NCBI GenBank assembly: GCA_039962225.1
Contig: JAMPKV010000041.1
Coordinates: 1 to 40,671, forward strand
Direction: 5' to 3'
DNA: 40,671 nucleotides
Source of the DNA: Microcoleus sp. AS-A8
GTDB taxonomy: Bacteria > Cyanobacteriota > Cyanobacteriia > Cyanobacteriales > Coleofasciculaceae
The notes under the pieces are model-generated. The model ran no database searches. It was not told the origin of the DNA and saw nothing but the letters and a program-made list of their open reading frames with translations. Positions within the stretch are counted from its first letter, which is position 1. Each line of letters begins with the position of its first letter. Positions 23,765 through 32,459 of this stretch are shown here, one piece after another. A program made the position numbers and the translations under genes.

Positions 23765-23986
23765 TCAATTTGGTGGATTAACCTGTAACATTCCTCTCAA
23801 AATTCTTTCTAAGGCTTCTGAGCGAGTGAGATTTTCCGACTCTGCGATTTGGGTTAACTTGGCGATTGCTGTAGGAGTCAGGGATAGGTTAATCCTCTCC
23901 TTTAATTCATCCCAAAAAATGGGTTCTCCTTTGCGACAAGCAATGCCTTTATGAGAGCCTTTTCGTTTGAAATTGCGCTGATTCAA
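23765..23986 (-). CDS. RHH regulator with TTG start
   Basis: A 73-residue protein with a basic N-terminus and a clear ribbon-helix-helix (RINLSLTPTAIAKLTQIAES then NLTRSEALERILRGM). The start is TTG 23986: AAAGGAGG lies four bases upstream and no ATG is available. It is divergent to the large recombinase gene and probably regulates it through the intervening region, which holds four copies of a CTTTAATAA element. Confidence 0.72.
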   Translation of the reverse strand: MNQRNFKRKGSHKGIACRKGEPIFWDELKERINLSLTPTAIAKLTQIAESENLTRSEALERILRGMLQVNPPN

Positions 23987-24083
23987 TTTTCCTCCTTTCG
24001 ACCAAAAATATCAAGACTACTGAGATGTAAGCAAATTTCAATCAGGGTTGAACCTCCAGCTTGCGCCACCTCAGCCATCAAAT

Positions 24084-24339
24084 TTTATTAAAGGTTGGGT
24101 CAACTCCTGAAGCTTTGATGGGGGAACGAGTTGGTTTTTGTGCATAAACGCCCAAAAATCTCTTTAATAAGCTTTTTTCGGGTTCTTATTAAAGATGCCC
24201 GTCAAGGCCAATCGCTCAAATCCTTACAGCTAGTTAGATTTCTGATGAACTGAAGCGAATTAAAAAAGAAAAGGCTTATATCTTCACTCGTCATGTCGAA
24301 CGCAGGGATATACGTTGAAGATGTGTTTTCTTTAATAAA
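24084..24339. repeat. Four CTTTAATAA elements in a 470-bp non-coding region
   Basis: The 9-mer CTTTAATAA, or its complement, occurs at 24084-24093, 24162-24171, 24185-24194 and 24330-24339. The middle two form a perfect 10-bp inverted repeat (CTTTAATAAG / CTTATTAAAG). They sit between an RHH gene and a large tyrosine recombinase, as expected of recombinase-binding or operator arms. Confidence 0.5.
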
Positions 24340-24427
24340 TTCTGAGAAGGAGCAATATGTAATCGACGAACAATCAGTTCTTTTCTGCCGACTCAACATT
24401 TCTGACTCAAGGTCAGAAAAAGTTTGA
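24293..24427 (+). CDS. Possible 44-residue protein
   Basis: ATG 24293 opens a 44-residue frame (MSNAGIYVEDVFSLINSEKE ...) ending 28 bp before the recombinase gene. A frameshifted basic stretch just upstream (DELKRIKKEKAYIFTRHVER) suggests the remnant of a slightly longer gene. No ribosome site is clear; low confidence. Confidence 0.25.
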   Translation: MSNAGIYVEDVFSLINSEKEQYVIDEQSVLFCRLNISDSRSEKV

Positions 24428-24455
24428 CCACATCATATTTAATGGTAACAAAAAA

Positions 24456-26504
24456 ATGAAACAAACAGAACTCCCAGGCTTTAGAAAAATCGTCTCTTCT
24501 CAAGACCAAGAAATTCAACTGATCCCCGTTGAAGGCAGAACAGAAAACCCCAAAACGATTAAGGAGTTGTTGGAGTTATACCAAGGCACAGTCAAAGCCA
24601 ACGATTTCTCAGCCATTTTAAGTACGATGACGCGGTATGGAGTGCCAGCTCTCGAGGGTCCCTCGCCAGAAAGCTCCAGAGCCTCATCCGAAGAAATTGA
24701 AGCAGCTCTGAAATTTTTAGACAAGAAGTCGGTTTGGCTGCTAGATAAACTTGAGGAACAGCAGGAAAAGTATTTCGATTCATTAAAGCTTCCTTCTGGT
24801 AAAAGATATTTGCCTCGCTCAATTACAAAAAAGATGGTTGCGTGGACAAGGGAACAAGGGTTTTTAACCCCTATAGCCTCAAAGAAAGAAAAAGTAATTT
24901 ATCGTCACACGCGAGTGCCTCAAACTCCTGCTCAAAAAAGTAAGACCAGTAATTCTCGTCAACTCGGTAGCAAAAAAGAGGATTTTGTCAAAGGCGATAA
25001 CTGGAAACCCCTTTCTCCCAAAGAGGCGAAAGATTGGCGGCAAAAATTTGTTGATTCAGTTGTACCCTTCGTTCACAGCTACTCCATTTTTATCGCAGTT
25101 TCTTGGAGAGAAATTGCCCAAATTTCACATCCCTTATTTTTGCTCAATCCTACGTTAGATGAACAATTAACAAAGTTTGTGAATTTCCTTCAAAAAGAAA
25201 TGAAGCAAGCTCTTGACACCACCGACAGAGACATCAGGGCTATTTTGCGATTTTTAGAATGTCTCTATCGAGAAGAATATCAAGACAAGCCAGAACAACT
25301 CAACCTAACATCAATCATTCCTGATTTACCACTTCCTAATTCCATTACTATTAGCCAGTTTAAAAATGAAGCACATCCGGGTGATGCTTTATGGCTAGCT
25401 AGGGGGATAGCTGAAGAAAATATGACCAAAGCTATCAGCCAAATGAAAGAGACTGTCACTAATTATCTGGACAGCTTGGATGTTACTTTTGAAACCCAAA
25501 TTAACTACCTCAAATCGGTCGTTAACTTAGCTAAATTTATTTACTTTAAACAGACGCAAGATTTTGATAAAAAAGGAGGCTATAAAGATATTGAAATAAT
25601 CGGCAAATTGCGGAAGCTTGAATCGGAAAAATCAGAAAGCAGCGAAACGAGTGGGCAAAAAACTGAAGCGAAGAAACGTCGCCGTGCCAAAATGGTTCCT
25701 TGGCCTAAAATTTTGCTGGCTGTAGAATTGTCAATCATTAAATTTGAAGAGAAATATAAGTATGGTGTAAATACTAAAACTAGATATAAAAATGGAAATC
25801 CTCAAGTGTCCAAAGCTAAACGCTCACAGATGGCGCGACTCCATGATTTTCAAAATGCTCTGACTTTGGCAATGGCAACAGCTTTGCCGCCTAGTCGGTC
25901 TAAGGTTTACTATCAAATGGAAGTGGGGAAAACCTTAGTTAAAGGTATGTTAATTGATGGAATTTTGGTTAACTTAGAAAACCTGCCAGAGAACAAAAAA
26001 AACTTTGCGACTTGGTGGCTGACGCTCAGTCCTCCGGATGGAAAAAAAGACACAATCGACGAAGATGGATGGAAAGCTGAAATTCCCAATCGAAAATTTT
26101 CAACGGGAAAAACGTTGTACTGGTATTTAGAAGAGTGGATAACTAATTGGCGACCTCTTCTCAATCCCAATCACAACTGCTTATACAGCACAGAAAAGGG
26201 CGAAAAAATGACAACCGCTACTTACTGCCATAGGGTGCGTAATGCTTTTCGGCGTTTCATTGGAAGTCCAGTTAACCCACATTTGTTACGGCATATTTTG
26301 ATTACTTATGCCTATGAAAGAGGCATGACTGATGAAGAAAGTCGCTCGTTGGCCAAATGCCAGCAGCATTCTCAAGAAACACAGAGAAAAATCTACAATG
26401 AGCAAAAAATGTTGAAAAGTTTGGAGCCAGCCTTGAAGCTTAATGAGAAGTTTGCTGAGGAATTTTCTCGCTCTTTTAATCTTAATGAAATTGACCCTAC
26501 CTAG
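24456..26504 (+). CDS. Large tyrosine recombinase-like integrase
   Basis: A 682-residue protein whose C-terminal 220 residues carry the tyrosine recombinase signature in divergent form: arginine in LPPSRSKVYY (about residue 481), HLLRH (about H609, R612), the HS pair in CQQHSQETQ (about H638) and a candidate nucleophile in RKIYNEQ (about Y646). The N-terminal 450 residues are much longer than in XerC/D, with a likely core-binding part (about 325-385) and a Lys/Glu-rich linker (about 390-415). It may integrate or transpose the element. It starts at ATG 24456 after a repeat-rich region and is closed by a terminator hairpin at about 26,600. Confidence 0.75.
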   Translation: MKQTELPGFRKIVSSQDQEIQLIPVEGRTENPKTIKELLELYQGTVKANDFSAILSTMTRYGVPALEGPSPESSRASSEEIEAALKFLDKKSVWLLDKLEEQQEKYFDSLKLPSGKRYLPRSITKKMVAWTREQGFLTPIASKKEKVIYRHTRVPQTPAQKSKTSNSRQLGSKKEDFVKGDNWKPLSPKEAKDWRQKFVDSVVPFVHSYSIFIAVSWREIAQISHPLFLLNPTLDEQLTKFVNFLQKEMKQALDTTDRDIRAILRFLECLYREEYQDKPEQLNLTSIIPDLPLPNSITISQFKNEAHPGDALWLARGIAEENMTKAISQMKETVTNYLDSLDVTFETQINYLKSVVNLAKFIYFKQTQDFDKKGGYKDIEIIGKLRKLESEKSESSETSGQKTEAKKRRRAKMVPWPKILLAVELSIIKFEEKYKYGVNTKTRYKNGNPQVSKAKRSQMARLHDFQNALTLAMATALPPSRSKVYYQMEVGKTLVKGMLIDGILVNLENLPENKKNFATWWLTLSPPDGKKDTIDEDGWKAEIPNRKFSTGKTLYWYLEEWITNWRPLLNPNHNCLYSTEKGEKMTTATYCHRVRNAFRRFIGSPVNPHLLRHILITYAYERGMTDEESRSLAKCQQHSQETQRKIYNEQKMLKSLEPALKLNEKFAEEFSRSFNLNEIDPT

Positions 26505-26584
26505 CTAGGATATAAGGCGGATTTTAATGCTTCTATAGCTTTTTTACGAGCAATTAGCTCTGTGGATAGGATGTTAGCTAAATA

Positions 26585-26616
26585 AAAAAAACCTGCTTTT
26601 CAATAGCAGGGTTTTT
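26585..26616 (+). terminator. Intrinsic terminator after the large recombinase
   Basis: CCTGC (26592-26596) pairs with GCAGG (26606-26610), preceded by an A run and followed by GTTTTTAAG. It works on either strand and ends the recombinase transcript. Confidence 0.75.
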
Positions 26617-26704
26617 AAGTGTTTTTATAATCTGGTACAGGTATTGAACGAAGGGCTTTTTCCTAATTGCTTCGTTTGTCTGGATTTCTTGATTGTCTAT
26701 GTTT

Positions 26705-26807
26705 CCAGTGGGCCGTCAAGGCAGAAATGACAAGTTAAAATAGCCTTCATCGTTACCATATATTCGAGAAAGTCAACTACTCAAAGCTAGATAGACAGCC
26801 CACTAGG
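26705..26807. mobile_element. MITE-like element with IS630-type terminal repeats
   Basis: CCAGTGGGCCGTC (26705-26717) and the complement of CCTAGTGGGCTGTC (26794-26807) form terminal inverted repeats around about 75 bp of non-coding DNA. The right repeat supplies the TAG stop of the permease gene. The same terminal sequence borders the decayed IS630 remnant at 35361, so this is probably a non-autonomous derivative. Confidence 0.55.
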
Positions 26808-28008
26808 AACTTCTCAAAGCCACAATTGGGTCCAGCCTAGCTGCTTGTCGCGCTGGAATCACACCAAAAATTAGACCTATACTGCCAGAAACAGCCACAG
26901 CCAGAGCGATCGCTTCAAGTGGAACACTGGGTTTTACCGGAGTTAGCACAGCCACGAGCATACCACTGCCGATGCCGATGCCGGTGCCGAGCAATCCTCC
27001 AGCTACCGACAGAATCACCGCCTCGATCAGAAACTGAGAAAGAATCGCTTGTTGGGTTGCACCAAGAGCCTTCCGCAGCCCAATCTCCTGGGTACGCTCA
27101 GTTACTGAGACGAGCATGATGTTCATGATGCCAACGCCCCCTACTAACAGGGAAATACTTGCGATCGCTGCCAACGTCAGACTTAGAGTACCTGTGATTT
27201 GGCTGACGAGATTCTGGAAAGACTGATTGGCTACGACACTAAAATCTTTCTTGCCATGCCGTTGTGTCAGTAAGTTAATGATCTGAAATGCGGCTGCTCG
27301 AATGCTCTCTTTATCCTGTGCCGAGACCTCAATGTAATCGACGGGAATGCCGTAAGGAGATTTGCGTCCAGCTAGCTTTTCAGCCATTGTTGTAATTGGC
27401 ACGTAAGCAATATCATCTTGACTTGGCCCTAGAAAGGCACCTTTGGCTTGCATCACCCCAATCACTTCAAAGGTAAGATTGTTGATCTGCACCTCTTTGC
27501 CGATAGGGTTATCACTGCCAAACAGCTTGCTTGCAACGTCTGAACCGAGAGCAACAACCTGGGCATTCTGCTGCTGTTCAAATTGGTCAAAAAAACGTCC
27601 CCTGGCAACTTGTGCATTCCGTACATAGAGAGACCCTGGTGTTGTCCCCGTGACGCTGGTCTGCGTCCTTCTGCTGCGGTAGGAGATCAATAGTCTAGAA
27701 CCAATCAGGGGAGCCACTGCCTTTACTGACGGTGCTTGGGTGGCGATCGCTTCAGCATCCGAGAGCACTAGCGTCGGATTTTCAGCAATGAAGCCCTCAA
27801 TTTCCTCACTACTTACAAACACAACCAGGCGATTTTGCCCAAAAGACTCCAGCTTCTCTAGCGTATAGTTCTGCGCTCCTTGCCCAATCCCAATCATCGC
27901 GATTACAGAGGCGTTGCCGATAATCATACCCAACATGGTGAGGCTGCTACGTAGCTTGTTGGCAGTTAGGGTCATGACTGCCATCTTGACGCTTTCTGTA
28001 ATGTGCAT
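26803..28008 (-). CDS. FtsX/MacB-type ABC transporter permease (DevC-like)
   Basis: A 401-residue permease with an N-terminal transmembrane helix (about 20-45, LTMLGMIIGNASVIAMIGIG), a periplasmic MacB_PCD domain (about 50-255) and three C-terminal helices (about 275-300, 325-350, 365-385) with the FtsX cytosolic loop TERTQEIGLRKALGAT. It lacks a fused ATPase, as in DevC of heterocyst glycolipid export and related cyanobacterial pumps. It follows the HlyD-type adaptor gene in the same direction, with 84 bp between them. The stop codon lies in a MITE end. No ATPase gene follows where a DevA-type gene would be expected. Confidence 0.88.
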   Translation of the reverse strand: MHITESVKMAVMTLTANKLRSSLTMLGMIIGNASVIAMIGIGQGAQNYTLEKLESFGQNRLVVFVSSEEIEGFIAENPTLVLSDAEAIATQAPSVKAVAPLIGSRLLISYRSRRTQTSVTGTTPGSLYVRNAQVARGRFFDQFEQQQNAQVVALGSDVASKLFGSDNPIGKEVQINNLTFEVIGVMQAKGAFLGPSQDDIAYVPITTMAEKLAGRKSPYGIPVDYIEVSAQDKESIRAAAFQIINLLTQRHGKKDFSVVANQSFQNLVSQITGTLSLTLAAIASISLLVGGVGIMNIMLVSVTERTQEIGLRKALGATQQAILSQFLIEAVILSVAGGLLGTGIGIGSGMLVAVLTPVKPSVPLEAIALAVAVSGSIGLIFGVIPARQAARLDPIVALRSS

Positions 28009-28092
28009 CTCTATCGTCTTGCCTTTGTCAGGATCTACTTATTTTTTGTCATCAATGAATGCGATCGCCTTTCTCCAGCCAGGTCAATCGAC

Positions 28093-29421
28093 TTAGAAGC
28101 CTACTGTATCCACGCCTGGGATGACTTGACCTTCGGGAGGACTCAGCAGGATGCGTTCACCCTTAGAAACCCCCTGGAGAATCTGAATTTGATCGCCGCT
28201 TGTTGGGCCAACGGTGACAGGGCGGAATTGGGCCTGGTTATTTTTATCAGGCACTAAGACACCGGTTTGACCGTCTTTTTTAGTCACAATCGCTGCTAGG
28301 GGAACGACCAAAGCATTGGAGATAGAGTCGCCGATGAATGCCAATTTCACATTCATGGCCGCCTTGAGCTTGTCTTGACCCGTTTGTAAGGCTACTTTGA
28401 CTCGAAAGGATGTGACATTATTTTCCTGTACAGCTCTGGGTGCAATTAACCGGACGCGACCCTTAAAGATGTTGTCAGAATAGGCATCGGCGCGAATCTC
28501 AACACTCTGACCCTGTTTAATTCGTGCAATGCTGGCTTCTGGCACTTTTGCCTCTACTTCCAAACCCCTGGAAAGTTCAACAATCGAGGCAGAAGTCGCA
28601 CCATCGCTGGAAGAGGCGGAAGTTGTTGGCGTCACAAAGTCTCCTTCTTGGGCAAATCGTCGTGTAATGGTGCCAGCGAAGGGAGCGCGGATTGAGGTAT
28701 TTTTTAACTGGCTTTCGTAGTACTGCAATAGCGCTGTGGCTTGGGCAACATTAGCTTCCGCTTGAGCGATTTCTTCTTTTCGTGTACCATTGCGGATCTT
28801 TTCTAAGGTCTCCCTTTGTTCTTTCATGCGAGCTACTGCTGCGTCAAGATTAGCTCTTGCAGAGCGTTCTTGACTTAAATAGTCTCCTAGTGCGTTTTGA
28901 GAAATTGCTCCCTCTTGTGCCAGAAATTGGTTGCGCTTAAGTACTTCCGCAGCACGATTTAACTTTTCCTGGATCTCGGCAACGTTGGCCTCAGCGGCAG
29001 CTAATTTAGCTTTCGCTTCGGCAATTTCCTCAGGTCGTGCGCCAGCCCGCTTTTGGGCAAGGTCAGCCTGGGACTTAGCCAGTGCTGCCTTGTATTGATT
29101 CACCTGGGCTTGAAATTGTTCGTCCTCCATGCGGGCTACCAATTGATTCTGCTCTACCCGATCACCTTCGTCCACATACAATTTTGCGATCCGACCTGCC
29201 TCTTTGGGACTAAGATTGATATTTTGCACCGCCTGGACAACGCCATTCGCTTTAATCTGAACCGCTATGTCTTTAGATGTCACCTCTACTATCAGGTTGG
29301 TGATATCCGATTTAGGAGCAGTACTTCTGAATACTAGGTAAGCCGTAGTAGCAGTTCCCAACAACCCAGCTGCTACCAATCCTATAAGCCAGAAATTAGG
29401 CTTTTTGATTTTGCCAAACAT
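28093..29421 (-). CDS. HlyD/MacA-type membrane-fusion adaptor (DevB-like)
   Basis: A 442-residue periplasmic adaptor: an N-terminal anchor (about residues 10-30), a lipoyl half before and after a long coiled-coil hairpin (about 95-215, ARPEEIAEAKAKLAAAEANV ... QETLEKIRNGTRKEEIAQAE), a beta-barrel domain (about 270-350) and a C-terminal domain (about 360-435). It would connect the permease to a TolC-like outer membrane channel for export of a lipid, peptide or glycolipid. It is the first gene of the pair and precedes the permease, the DevB-DevC order. Confidence 0.88.
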   Translation of the reverse strand: MFGKIKKPNFWLIGLVAAGLLGTATTAYLVFRSTAPKSDITNLIVEVTSKDIAVQIKANGVVQAVQNINLSPKEAGRIAKLYVDEGDRVEQNQLVARMEDEQFQAQVNQYKAALAKSQADLAQKRAGARPEEIAEAKAKLAAAEANVAEIQEKLNRAAEVLKRNQFLAQEGAISQNALGDYLSQERSARANLDAAVARMKEQRETLEKIRNGTRKEEIAQAEANVAQATALLQYYESQLKNTSIRAPFAGTITRRFAQEGDFVTPTTSASSSDGATSASIVELSRGLEVEAKVPEASIARIKQGQSVEIRADAYSDNIFKGRVRLIAPRAVQENNVTSFRVKVALQTGQDKLKAAMNVKLAFIGDSISNALVVPLAAIVTKKDGQTGVLVPDKNNQAQFRPVTVGPTSGDQIQILQGVSKGERILLSPPEGQVIPGVDTVGF

Positions 29422-29894
29422 CGGAAGCTGCCCATGTTATATATGCGGCTCTGTTGTAACAAAATAAAACCATGTTCGTTTGACAGTGATGCTATTTAAA
29501 CGAACTCGTTGTTTGCCAGACCCAAGTTTCTTGGATAGCCGCGTTTGTCATATAGAAAACTAATATCAAACCCTAATACCACATCCCCCATGTACGCCCC
29601 CTCGCTTCGTTTCTCTCTCCCAAATTAACTGCTTCCTGGGGCTTTGATTGTCCATGTGATAAGGGGGACATGGAAACAGATTTGGTATCACAAGTTATGG
29701 CAACAGCTCCGTTAACTTGACAGTTGCAATTTGACAGGTTTGTCTGTTGACCTTATATTTACCCCTTTTTGGATAAATATATTGTTGATTTTATTAAAAT
29801 TCTGTGACCTACTATACTACAAAACTTTAATATAGTCATCTATCTTGAGAAAGATAAAGCACAGGCGCTCTAAAAAAAATTAAACATCAAAAGC
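29422..29894 (+). promoter_or_regulatory. Divergent intergenic region with sigma-70-like promoter
   Basis: A gene-free region between the adaptor gene and the glycan cluster. TTGACA (29731-29736) and TATATT (29754-29759) are spaced 17 bp, a near-consensus plus-strand promoter about 135 bp before the GTG at 29895. An extra TTGACAG lies upstream at about 29717. ACATCCCCCATGT near 29580 and GGGGGACATGG near 29663 form a loose inverted pair. Confidence 0.6.
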
Positions 29895-32453
29895 GTGAAA
29901 ACTATCTCTTTGCCAGATTCGGATTTCTGCCCCACGGCTGTGCCCAGTCGCGGGAAAGTTACCGTGAAGGGAAAATTTTTCTTTTTGGGAGAGGAAAAAT
30001 TCTTCCTCAAGGGGGTGACTTACGGTACCTTCTCGTCCGGTACTCATGGTGCACCTTTTCCAGAAAAATCAATGGTAGAGAAAGACTTTGCGCTGATGGC
30101 AGAATTAGGGGCCAACTGTCTACGTACCTATACTGTTCCACCCGATTGGCTGTTGGATCTAGCGGCAACCTTCGGTCTCAGAATGCTCATTGGCATACCC
30201 TGGGCTGAGCATATTGCCTTCCTTGACTCCTCTTCTACTAGAGCAGAGATTCGTCAGGCAATTGCCAATGGGGTTAAAGCCTGTCGAGAGCATCCGGGTG
30301 TCTTTGGCTATTTGGTCGGTAACGAAATTCCTTCGGATATTGTGCGGTGGCATGGTCCCAAGCAAGTTCGTGCTTTTCTCAAAGAGTTAATGGCACTGGT
30401 AAAAGACGGCGATCCAGAGGCGCTTGTTAGTTATGCCAATTACCCCTGCACGGAGTACCTCGATATTGACTTTACTGATTTCTTATCCTTTAACGTTTAC
30501 TTGCATCGAGAAAAGGATTTCCGCCACTACCTCTCCCGACTTCATAACCTAGCTGAGAATAAACCTCTGGTTCTCAGTGAGTTTGGGGCTGACTCAATCC
30601 GTGAGGGAACCCAATCCCAATCCGAAATTCTCGCTCAAAAATTGTCAACAAGTTTTGATATGGGAGCAGCGGGGACGATCGTCTTTGCCTGGACGGACGA
30701 GTGGTTTACTGGCGGGTTTGCTATCCAGGACTGGGCTTTTGGTCTGGTGGATACCGAACGGAACAAGAAGCCTGCGTTTCATACAGTTGAGCACTATTAC
30801 ACGACACCTCTACCGCCAGCATTACCTGAGTATCCCAAAGTCTCGGTGGTTATATGCGCCTATAATGCCGATCACACTATGGACAGTTGCCTAGCTTCCC
30901 TTCAAGAACTCAACTATCCGAACTACGAAGTCATTGTAGTCAATGATGGTTCCACTGATAAGACTCTGGAAATTGCTAAATCCTATGACTATATCAAACT
31001 AATCAGCCAGGAAAATAAAGGACTCAGCGTGGCACGCAACGTTGGTCTTGCTGCGGCAACGGGTGAAATTATTGCCTATACCGACTCAGACTGTGTCGCT
31101 GATCCAGACTGGCTTATTTATATGGTTGCCAAGTTTCTGTCTTCAGGACTTTCGGCAGTGGGTGGACCCAACTTCCCTCCGCCAGAGGACTCTCTTGTCC
31201 CTTCCTGTGTTGCGGTGTCTCCAGGTGGGCCAACTCACGTCCTTTTGAGTGATGAAGTCGCTGAACACATCCCAGGTTGTAACATGGCTTTTCGCCGTGA
31301 GGTATTAGAGGAAATAGGGGGCTTTGACCCAATCTTTCATGCAGCTGGTGACGATGTTGATGTCTGCTGGCGGTTGCAAGACAAGGGTTATACCATTGGC
31401 TTTAGTCCCGCAGCAGTAGTGTGGCACTTTCGGCGTAACACAGTTAAAGACTACCTTAAGCAGCAGCGTGGCTATGGTAAAGCAGAAGCTCTCGTATATT
31501 TCAAACACCCCTACCGCTTTAACCTGCTAGGGCAATCCCAGTGGCTAGGCAGGATTTATGGCGACCTTTCCTCTAGCTTCCTCTCCCGCCAACCAGTGAT
31601 TTACTCTGGAGGTTTTGGTCGCGGGTTGTTTCAAACCTTGTATGAGCCTCCCTCCTCCCTCCTCTCTTACCTTCCCCTAACACTAGAGTGGAATGTAGGG
31701 GCTGCCCTCTTGTTAATTTATTTAGTGTTGTCGGGTGGTAATCCGTGGTTAGGTATAGCACCGTTTCTCTTATCCTGGAGCTACTGTATATCCGGCGCAC
31801 TACGGGCACCCATAGATAGTCGTTTTCAGGGGCTGCGGGGTCGTATTCTAGTTGCCTTGCTCATTTACTTAGGTCCTCTTGTACGCAGCTGGGAGCGCTA
31901 CTTGTGGCGGAGGCAGGGACTGACCAAGGTGGAGCCGATAAAATTTGACGAGCTTGTGCAAAAACCTAAGATTTCTTGGAAGGAGCGATCGCTTTTCTTA
32001 TCCTATTGGACGGAGGTAGGTTTGGAGAAAGAGAGCCTGCTTCAGGAAGTGATGGACTTCCTCCTGCCCCGCAAGTATTTTATTACCGTCGATCAAGGAT
32101 GGAGTAACTGGGATCTGAAGGTTCATCAAGGATTCTTTCCCAGAGCCAGGATAAAAGTTTGCACCGAAAACCACGGAGGGAATAAGAGACTCTTGAGAGT
32201 GGGGTGTACGCTAAGGATGTCGCGGATGGGTACAACAATCTTATGGTTTTGGGTTTTGGTTACGATTATGTCCCTGCTTCTAGGTCTAACCAAAGTAGCC
32301 GTAGCCACAGGGATACTTGGTGCAGTTAGTGCAGCTGTTATTTTTTATCAGAAGTTCTGTTTGGGGCGTACTATGTATCACGTACTAGAGATCGTGGCTA
32401 AGAAAATAGAGCTAGTACCAGCTCCCTCAATGAGTGAGAGGGTTGCATCCTAA
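29895..32453 (+). CDS. Glycoside hydrolase-glycosyltransferase 2 fusion membrane protein
   Basis: An 852-residue two-enzyme protein. Residues about 20-305 form a TIM-barrel glycoside hydrolase of the clan that includes GH2/GH5, with VGNEIP (E144, acid/base) and VLSEFGAD (E229, nucleophile). Residues about 315-545 form a GT-A family 2 glycosyltransferase: NDGSTD (D351), DSD (397-399), GDDVD (about 485-489, base) and QQRGYGKAE (about 523-531). Transmembrane segments follow at about 600-665 and 755-790. It would build or trim a surface polysaccharide at the inner membrane. The GTG start lies 135 bp after a promoter. It precedes the ABC exporter by 6 bp. Confidence 0.85.
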   Translation: MKTISLPDSDFCPTAVPSRGKVTVKGKFFFLGEEKFFLKGVTYGTFSSGTHGAPFPEKSMVEKDFALMAELGANCLRTYTVPPDWLLDLAATFGLRMLIGIPWAEHIAFLDSSSTRAEIRQAIANGVKACREHPGVFGYLVGNEIPSDIVRWHGPKQVRAFLKELMALVKDGDPEALVSYANYPCTEYLDIDFTDFLSFNVYLHREKDFRHYLSRLHNLAENKPLVLSEFGADSIREGTQSQSEILAQKLSTSFDMGAAGTIVFAWTDEWFTGGFAIQDWAFGLVDTERNKKPAFHTVEHYYTTPLPPALPEYPKVSVVICAYNADHTMDSCLASLQELNYPNYEVIVVNDGSTDKTLEIAKSYDYIKLISQENKGLSVARNVGLAAATGEIIAYTDSDCVADPDWLIYMVAKFLSSGLSAVGGPNFPPPEDSLVPSCVAVSPGGPTHVLLSDEVAEHIPGCNMAFRREVLEEIGGFDPIFHAAGDDVDVCWRLQDKGYTIGFSPAAVVWHFRRNTVKDYLKQQRGYGKAEALVYFKHPYRFNLLGQSQWLGRIYGDLSSSFLSRQPVIYSGGFGRGLFQTLYEPPSSLLSYLPLTLEWNVGAALLLIYLVLSGGNPWLGIAPFLLSWSYCISGALRAPIDSRFQGLRGRILVALLIYLGPLVRSWERYLWRRQGLTKVEPIKFDELVQKPKISWKERSLFLSYWTEVGLEKESLLQEVMDFLLPRKYFITVDQGWSNWDLKVHQGFFPRARIKVCTENHGGNKRLLRVGCTLRMSRMGTTILWFWVLVTIMSLLLGLTKVAVATGILGAVSAAVIFYQKFCLGRTMYHVLEIVAKKIELVPAPSMSERVAS

Positions 32454-32459
32454 ACCATC

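Noticed and set aside
29580-29690. ACATCCCCCATGT / GGGGGACATGG as a MITE
   Set aside because: Arms match only partly and no target duplication or second copy is visible.
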